A stretch of 10,231 bases of DNA from assembly GCA_003230965.1 (NCBI GenBank), contig QIHL01000083.1, positions 1-10,231 on the forward strand. Reading direction: 5' to 3'. This DNA comes from Candidatus Magasanikiibacteriota bacterium (lineage in GTDB: Bacteria; Patescibacteriota; Patescibacteriia; Magasanikbacterales; UBA922). Shown here in pieces: positions 6,160 to 10,231 of the stretch; position 1 is the first letter of the stretch; each line of letters starts with the position of its first letter. The notes under the pieces are model-generated. The model did not search any database. It was not told the DNA's origin and worked only from the letters and a program-made list of their open reading frames with translations. Made by a program: the position numbers and the translations under genes.

Positions 6160-7653
6160 TTATTCTGCTAATACTGATGGCGGAGTTGCATTTAATTTCA
6201 ATACACCGTCTGCTTCGGAAAAAATAATCAATGGTCCAAAATCAGGTCCATAAACATTTTCATATATCTCACTCACAGACAACGCACGAGATAGGATCGG
6301 ATCATCTGACCAATGTATTTTACTCAATGCCGAAATAATATTTACTCGCAACATGAACGGACGATGAAGAAGTTCAAAATACGTTTTTATATCAGCAAGT
6401 TCTTTTGGTGTAATGTCATGCGCAAAAACGCTATTCCAATGAAATTGTGCGCGTTCTGGATATTTTTCTTCTATCATTCCATGATAATCTACAATATTAC
6501 CCTCCCGCAAATGTAAATATATATTAAGTAATGTTTGCAAATGTGTCTGAAACTCTGACGGTGCATGATGATTCTTTATCATGTCTTGAATAAAAGAAAT
6601 CTGCATGAAACCATCTAAATAATTTTTTCCAGCAGAAGCTGAATAGTCTGAAAAAAAGAGTGATACAGTCTCTACATCTTTATCTGCATCTTCAGAAAAA
6701 ATGTACTCCTTATTCTGTTGGTACGCAGTATAAAATGAAAAACAAGATCCAAGATAAAAATCTAAATATGGCTGGTCTGCCAAATAGTGCTCTAGATGTG
6801 GCTGCAAGGAAATACCAACAAGAATTGCTGTCCATCCCCAATATTTTATTATATCTACTTTATCATGAAATTCAATGTCAGCAAACGATCCCCAGACAGT
6901 ATGCAATGAAACAATCAAAAAGAGAAATAAAATTTGATCATTTCTATAAATAGTTGCCTTATCTCTAATTGAAAGAAGAATATCAATTGTCCACTCAAAA
7001 GTATCCCCATCTCTATCAAAAAATGATTGCCCCAAAAATCTAAGAGCCTGCACCCAATCAATATGCGATATATCCTCTTGAGCTTCCACAGATATACGAA
7101 ATTCTTCAAATGAAATAAATTCATTTTTTGGTCTGTACACCAAGAGAGCCGAGCCAACACAAAAAAATAGATATACCAGAGGATGTAGCGAACGACTAAT
7201 TGCTATTACTCTATCTACGAGCTCTTTTTGTTTGTCTGATTCCAATGTATATAAATACGTCAATGCTTTCGTCACACTGCTTTGTGAAAATCCAAATTCA
7301 ATAAATGGCTGAGTGTATTTGACAATAAATTGTTGCGGCAATTTAGGCTGTTTTGTCGTAGTCGTTGCAGGAGGTGCGAACAAATTGACTACCTCTGAAA
7401 GAGATCTAGCAAATAAATCATCAGCTTGATACAAAACAGCAATCGCGTACGTACGTTTATCTTGTTCGTCATCATTGACTTGTTCTACCAATTCGTCAAA
7501 ACTCGTCGCAATACAATTAAAGATATCCCACTGGCTACCTTGACGCCACCAACCTCTGCCAAAAGCAATATCTGCAGTATTATTAGCATTTTGAAAAAGT
7601 ATTTTTTTATGTTCCCACCAACTATCTCTAGATGGAATAAACAGTGTTGACAT
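6160..7653 (-). CDS. hypothetical protein, 497 residues, unknown function
   Basis: I do not recognise this protein. It is rich in aromatic residues, with repeated Trp-containing segments such as SRDSWWEHKK (8-17), FGRGWWRQGSQWDIF (31-45), HIDWVQALRFLGQSFFD (197-213) and DIIKYWGWTAILVGISL (267-283). Residues 97-106 form a short Thr/Lys/Pro linker between an N-terminal domain (1-93) and a long, mainly helical body. Hydrophobic stretches at 157-173 and 240-255 are borderline; they look more like buried helices of an alpha-solenoid than clear membrane spans. There is no signal peptide and no nucleotide-binding or catalytic motif that I can see. It lies 23 bases after the large protein gene and six bases before the Pro-Thr protein gene, so it probably serves the same VirB4 machine. 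ATG 7653 lacks a Shine-Dalgarno motif. Confidence 0.75.
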   Translation of the reverse strand: MSTLFIPSRDSWWEHKKILFQNANNTADIAFGRGWWRQGSQWDIFNCIATSFDELVEQVNDDEQDKRTYAIAVLYQADDLFARSLSEVVNLFAPPATTTTKQPKLPQQFIVKYTQPFIEFGFSQSSVTKALTYLYTLESDKQKELVDRVIAISRSLHPLVYLFFCVGSALLVYRPKNEFISFEEFRISVEAQEDISHIDWVQALRFLGQSFFDRDGDTFEWTIDILLSIRDKATIYRNDQILFLFLIVSLHTVWGSFADIEFHDKVDIIKYWGWTAILVGISLQPHLEHYLADQPYLDFYLGSCFSFYTAYQQNKEYIFSEDADKDVETVSLFFSDYSASAGKNYLDGFMQISFIQDMIKNHHAPSEFQTHLQTLLNIYLHLREGNIVDYHGMIEEKYPERAQFHWNSVFAHDITPKELADIKTYFELLHRPFMLRVNIISALSKIHWSDDPILSRALSVSEIYENVYGPDFGPLIIFSEADGVLKLNATPPSVLAE

Positions 7654-7676
7654 AATAATATATATTACGTTTTTTC

Positions 7677-10231
7677 TTAATCTTCTTGATCTCCTCTATC
7701 TTTCGTTTTTACTTTTATATAACTTTTGGCTCTTTTAACAATTGTGCGCTTGTTTAATTTAACACTGCTGCCATTAGTCTGGTGATCAATAATCCAAGAT
7801 ACAATAGCTTCAGGAGTTGATACATCAGTACCAGCCAAAGATAATTTTACTTTACCTTCGCTTGACTTATCAAAATCTGTACCTGCTTTCAAACCAAGAA
7901 CACGAAAAGCTGCTTCTGAATCTCCGGCAAGCTCTACAGCAAGATTATTTGCAATATATGAATCCACAGCTGAAGTAATTGCTTTTTCTCTTTTTGTCTT
8001 GTCTTCAATATGTGCATATTTTTTTTCCATTTCTTTATACAAGATGCTACTTTTATCTCCAATCAACAAACTACCATTAGTATTAAATCTCGCTTGTTCA
8101 CCTGAGGCATGCGCAGTTAAGTGATCAACTGTACGTGCATCTAATCCTTGATATGATGCACGTGTATTTGCATTTTGAAATGTTTTTCCAAATCGTGAAA
8201 TGCTATCTGCTTCCATATTAAATAACCCATTATTTTCATCCATCTGACCAATACCATGACTCATGATAATCCGTAGACGATTAGTAGCTGATAATTTACT
8301 AAAATCTGATAGTACTGTTTTCATTGCTTCGCCTGAGGTCTGCGCCCGAAACATACCTTCATCCATATCATAAATTGTATGACCTCCGTCATCCAAATGA
8401 CCTGTCTTTAAGGCAAGATTCTTTGTATCTGCTAAAATTTGATACGATTCCTGATGAGACCCCATGGATGTTTTAAAGTTTTTTGCCATTTGTTCTGCAT
8501 CTTCTACTCCAACAGCAAATTGTTCAATAAAACTACGTAAGGCTATTTTCATTTTTTTATCTTCATCATCTATGTTGAGTTCTGTTGTCAATTCGTTAAA
8601 TTTATTTGAATCACCCAAAATATCTGTTGCAGTTCCTCCTTTCTTAATTGCTTCAGTTATTGTATTAATTGTCGCGTTTGTATTTGTTCCATTTTTACTA
8701 GACAATCCAACAATTGCCTGTTCTGAAATGACAGAACTAACATCTCCACCATTTGCCATAAGCAAACTCAAATCATTCATACGATGATTACTAGAAATAT
8801 TTTCTAATTCTATTTTACCACCTGTTTTTGTACCCCAATGAAATTTATCAATCACAAGATCCTCCAGCATCTCTGCATCTCTAGCTTCTTTTCCAACATA
8901 TTTTCCATTAGCATTTCCATTTACTTTACTAACTATGCGACCTGAAAAATCATCCAAAAAACCATTTGTTGTTAAAAATGTCTGTGAAGCCATCATCATA
9001 GCTCGTTGGTCACGAGACAACTCACCACCAGACTGTTTGATAGACATCATATGCGTCAAATTTTTTGTAGCTTGTTCTGCTGCCTGCTCAGATCCAATTC
9101 CTTGATACATTTCCATTTGTTTTTTCACCAAGGAATTGTATGCCGTAGCTGGAGTAGCAAACCCATAATTCTCCAAAGAATATTGCTTATTACTTTCATC
9201 CAACATTTCCTGTTTGGAAACACCAGTTGCCTGTTCTGTGTAGTTATTTAGTGTCGTTGCATGTGCCATACGTGCACCAACAGTTTCCAATCCAACTTCA
9301 CGATATTGTTTTCGCATACCTCGTAATTCTCCAATAATTCTTTTCTGTTCAAAAACATTATTGCTGTTTTTTGCAGCTACAAGATCTTTTTCCAAGCCTC
9401 CAATATGTACGTCAATATTTTCTTGTTTTTCTTTACGCCCTTTTAGTCCTTTTAGACCATCTTCAAATATTTTTTTCATCTGTATGCTTTTGATACTTTT
9501 CACAAAACTGTCTGCACCTTCTTTCATAGCATCCGCAAGCTGTAACTTGTTGAACAAACTCTGAAAACCTTCCAACCCAAGAGCACCACTCAAATTTTCC
9601 GCTTGTGCGCCTTCCAACTCTTTGTCTGCTATTTCTTTATTCTTTGTGGAACGCATTGCAGCGCCTGCTGTAGTTTGAAATCCTGGCGTGTATCCTTTCT
9701 CTCTAAAACCATCTCCCAATTCTTCAGCTTCTCTCGCGATCTGTTCATCTGATTTTGTGGGATCTTCTTTACGCAAATACCTCTTCACGCCATCAGAACC
9801 ATCACCAATATACGCTCCAGCTAAATCTGCAGCACGTTTCTTGTTTGCATAATCATGATTTGTATCTTCTACCCAAACATTATGCCCGTCTTCATGCCAA
9901 TCACCCTTCAAAATTTTTCCATTCTTCCAGTGTGTTTCCACTTCTGCTATATGTTGCTTTTTTTCCTTCAATGCTGTTCGCAATGCTGGTGCACCTTTTT
10001 CTTCCAACTTTACTTCTACTGCTGTTCTTTGTTTATCTTCAAGAGATGAAATAATACTATCTTGTGTTGCAATTGCGTTATCTCTTGTACTTTCTGCAAC
10101 TTTAATTTCCTCTTGATTTTCTTCTTTTTTAATAAATCCGGATAAAAGGTCTTTCCCTACTCCGTCTTCTATTCCTGTAATATTTTCTTCTTTTGCTTTT
10201 TTTTCTTCTTTTGCTTCATTTAGTCTATCTT
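7677..10231 (-). CDS. large cysteine-free helical protein, 5'-truncated by the window edge
   Basis: The frame is open from the stop codon (TAA, 7679-7677) to the window edge, giving at least 850 residues; the true start lies beyond base 10231. A TTG at 10007 could be mistaken for a start, but the same frame continues upstream without a stop for another 74 codons containing no Met, in a Lys/Glu-rich coiled-coil-like stretch. The visible part has no transmembrane helix and no cysteine at all. It is rich in Ala, Gly, Lys, Glu, Asn and Met, looks mainly helical, and ends in a basic tail with KRAKSYIKVKTK. I find no enzyme motif. In type IV systems of this kind the gene before the PrgI/VirB4 group often encodes a VirB6/TrbL-type protein with an N-terminal membrane domain and a long soluble C-terminus; this fragment could be such a tail, or a secreted substrate. 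That is inference. Confidence 0.8.
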   Translation of the reverse strand, partial: DRLNEAKEEKKAKEENITGIEDGVGKDLLSGFIKKEENQEEIKVAESTRDNAIATQDSIISSLEDKQRTAVEVKLEEKGAPALRTALKEKKQHIAEVETHWKNGKILKGDWHEDGHNVWVEDTNHDYANKKRAADLAGAYIGDGSDGVKRYLRKEDPTKSDEQIAREAEELGDGFREKGYTPGFQTTAGAAMRSTKNKEIADKELEGAQAENLSGALGLEGFQSLFNKLQLADAMKEGADSFVKSIKSIQMKKIFEDGLKGLKGRKEKQENIDVHIGGLEKDLVAAKNSNNVFEQKRIIGELRGMRKQYREVGLETVGARMAHATTLNNYTEQATGVSKQEMLDESNKQYSLENYGFATPATAYNSLVKKQMEMYQGIGSEQAAEQATKNLTHMMSIKQSGGELSRDQRAMMMASQTFLTTNGFLDDFSGRIVSKVNGNANGKYVGKEARDAEMLEDLVIDKFHWGTKTGGKIELENISSNHRMNDLSLLMANGGDVSSVISEQAIVGLSSKNGTNTNATINTITEAIKKGGTATDILGDSNKFNELTTELNIDDEDKKMKIALRSFIEQFAVGVEDAEQMAKNFKTSMGSHQESYQILADTKNLALKTGHLDDGGHTIYDMDEGMFRAQTSGEAMKTVLSDFSKLSATNRLRIIMSHGIGQMDENNGLFNMEADSISRFGKTFQNANTRASYQGLDARTVDHLTAHASGEQARFNTNGSLLIGDKSSILYKEMEKKYAHIEDKTKREKAITSAVDSYIANNLAVELAGDSEAAFRVLGLKAGTDFDKSSEGKVKLSLAGTDVSTPEAIVSWIIDHQTNGSSVKLNKRTIVKRAKSYIKVKTKDRGDQED

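Noticed and set aside
7677..10007. A complete gene starting at TTG 10007
   Set aside because: The same frame stays open through 10231 with coherent Lys/Glu-rich coding sequence, so the TTG is an internal leucine and the gene is cut by the window edge.
1..10231. Insertion sequence, integrase or attachment-site repeats
   Set aside because: No transposase or integrase frame, no terminal inverted repeats and no duplicated tRNA 3' end are visible; the serine tRNA alone is not evidence of integration.

Overview
The window reads as a chromosomal segment of a Candidate Phyla Radiation (Patescibacteria) bacterium or a close relative. The basis is an AT-rich background, A/T-rich gene leaders without Shine-Dalgarno motifs, and a gene set I associate with that radiation: a PrgI-family membrane protein, a VirB4-type ATPase whose N-terminal module is a separate gene, and several long proteins with no standard name. 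TGA acts as a stop codon, so the TGA-to-glycine code of Gracilibacteria/Absconditabacteria does not fit. All protein genes and both tRNAs lie on the minus strand, so transcription runs from high to low coordinates.

Layout in transcription order: (1) 10231-7677, the C-terminal 850 residues of a large soluble, cysteine-free protein whose start lies outside the window; (2) 7653-6160, a 497-residue protein of unknown function; (3) 6153-4975, a 392-residue protein with a Pro-Thr linker encoded by a hexanucleotide tandem repeat; (4) 4968-4534, PrgI-family two-helix membrane protein (VirB3-like); (5) 4449-3757, detached VirB4/TraC N-terminal domain; (6) 3755-1863, VirB4-like ATPase with Walker A and B; (7) 1802-1215, a bitopic membrane protein that could be the VirB8-like/NTF2-fold component; (8) 1196-522, ComF-family phosphoribosyltransferase; (9) two class II serine tRNAs, GCU then UGA; (10) 266-1, a GC-richer non-coding stretch with two abutting stem-loops.

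Genes 1-7 are tightly spaced (gaps 23, 6, 6, 84, 1 and 60 bases) and probably form one type IV secretion/conjugation-like gene cluster: VirB4 energises, PrgI and the bitopic protein sit in the membrane, and the three unnamed proteins are probably lineage-specific parts or substrates. No relaxase, coupling ATPase (VirD4), pilin or peptidoglycan hydrolase is visible, so the transported substrate cannot be read from this window. The adjacent ComF gene permits, but does not prove, a link with DNA uptake. Candidate promoters lie before the tRNA pair, before the VirB4 pair (with a short dyad at the predicted start site) and, more weakly, before the bitopic protein gene.
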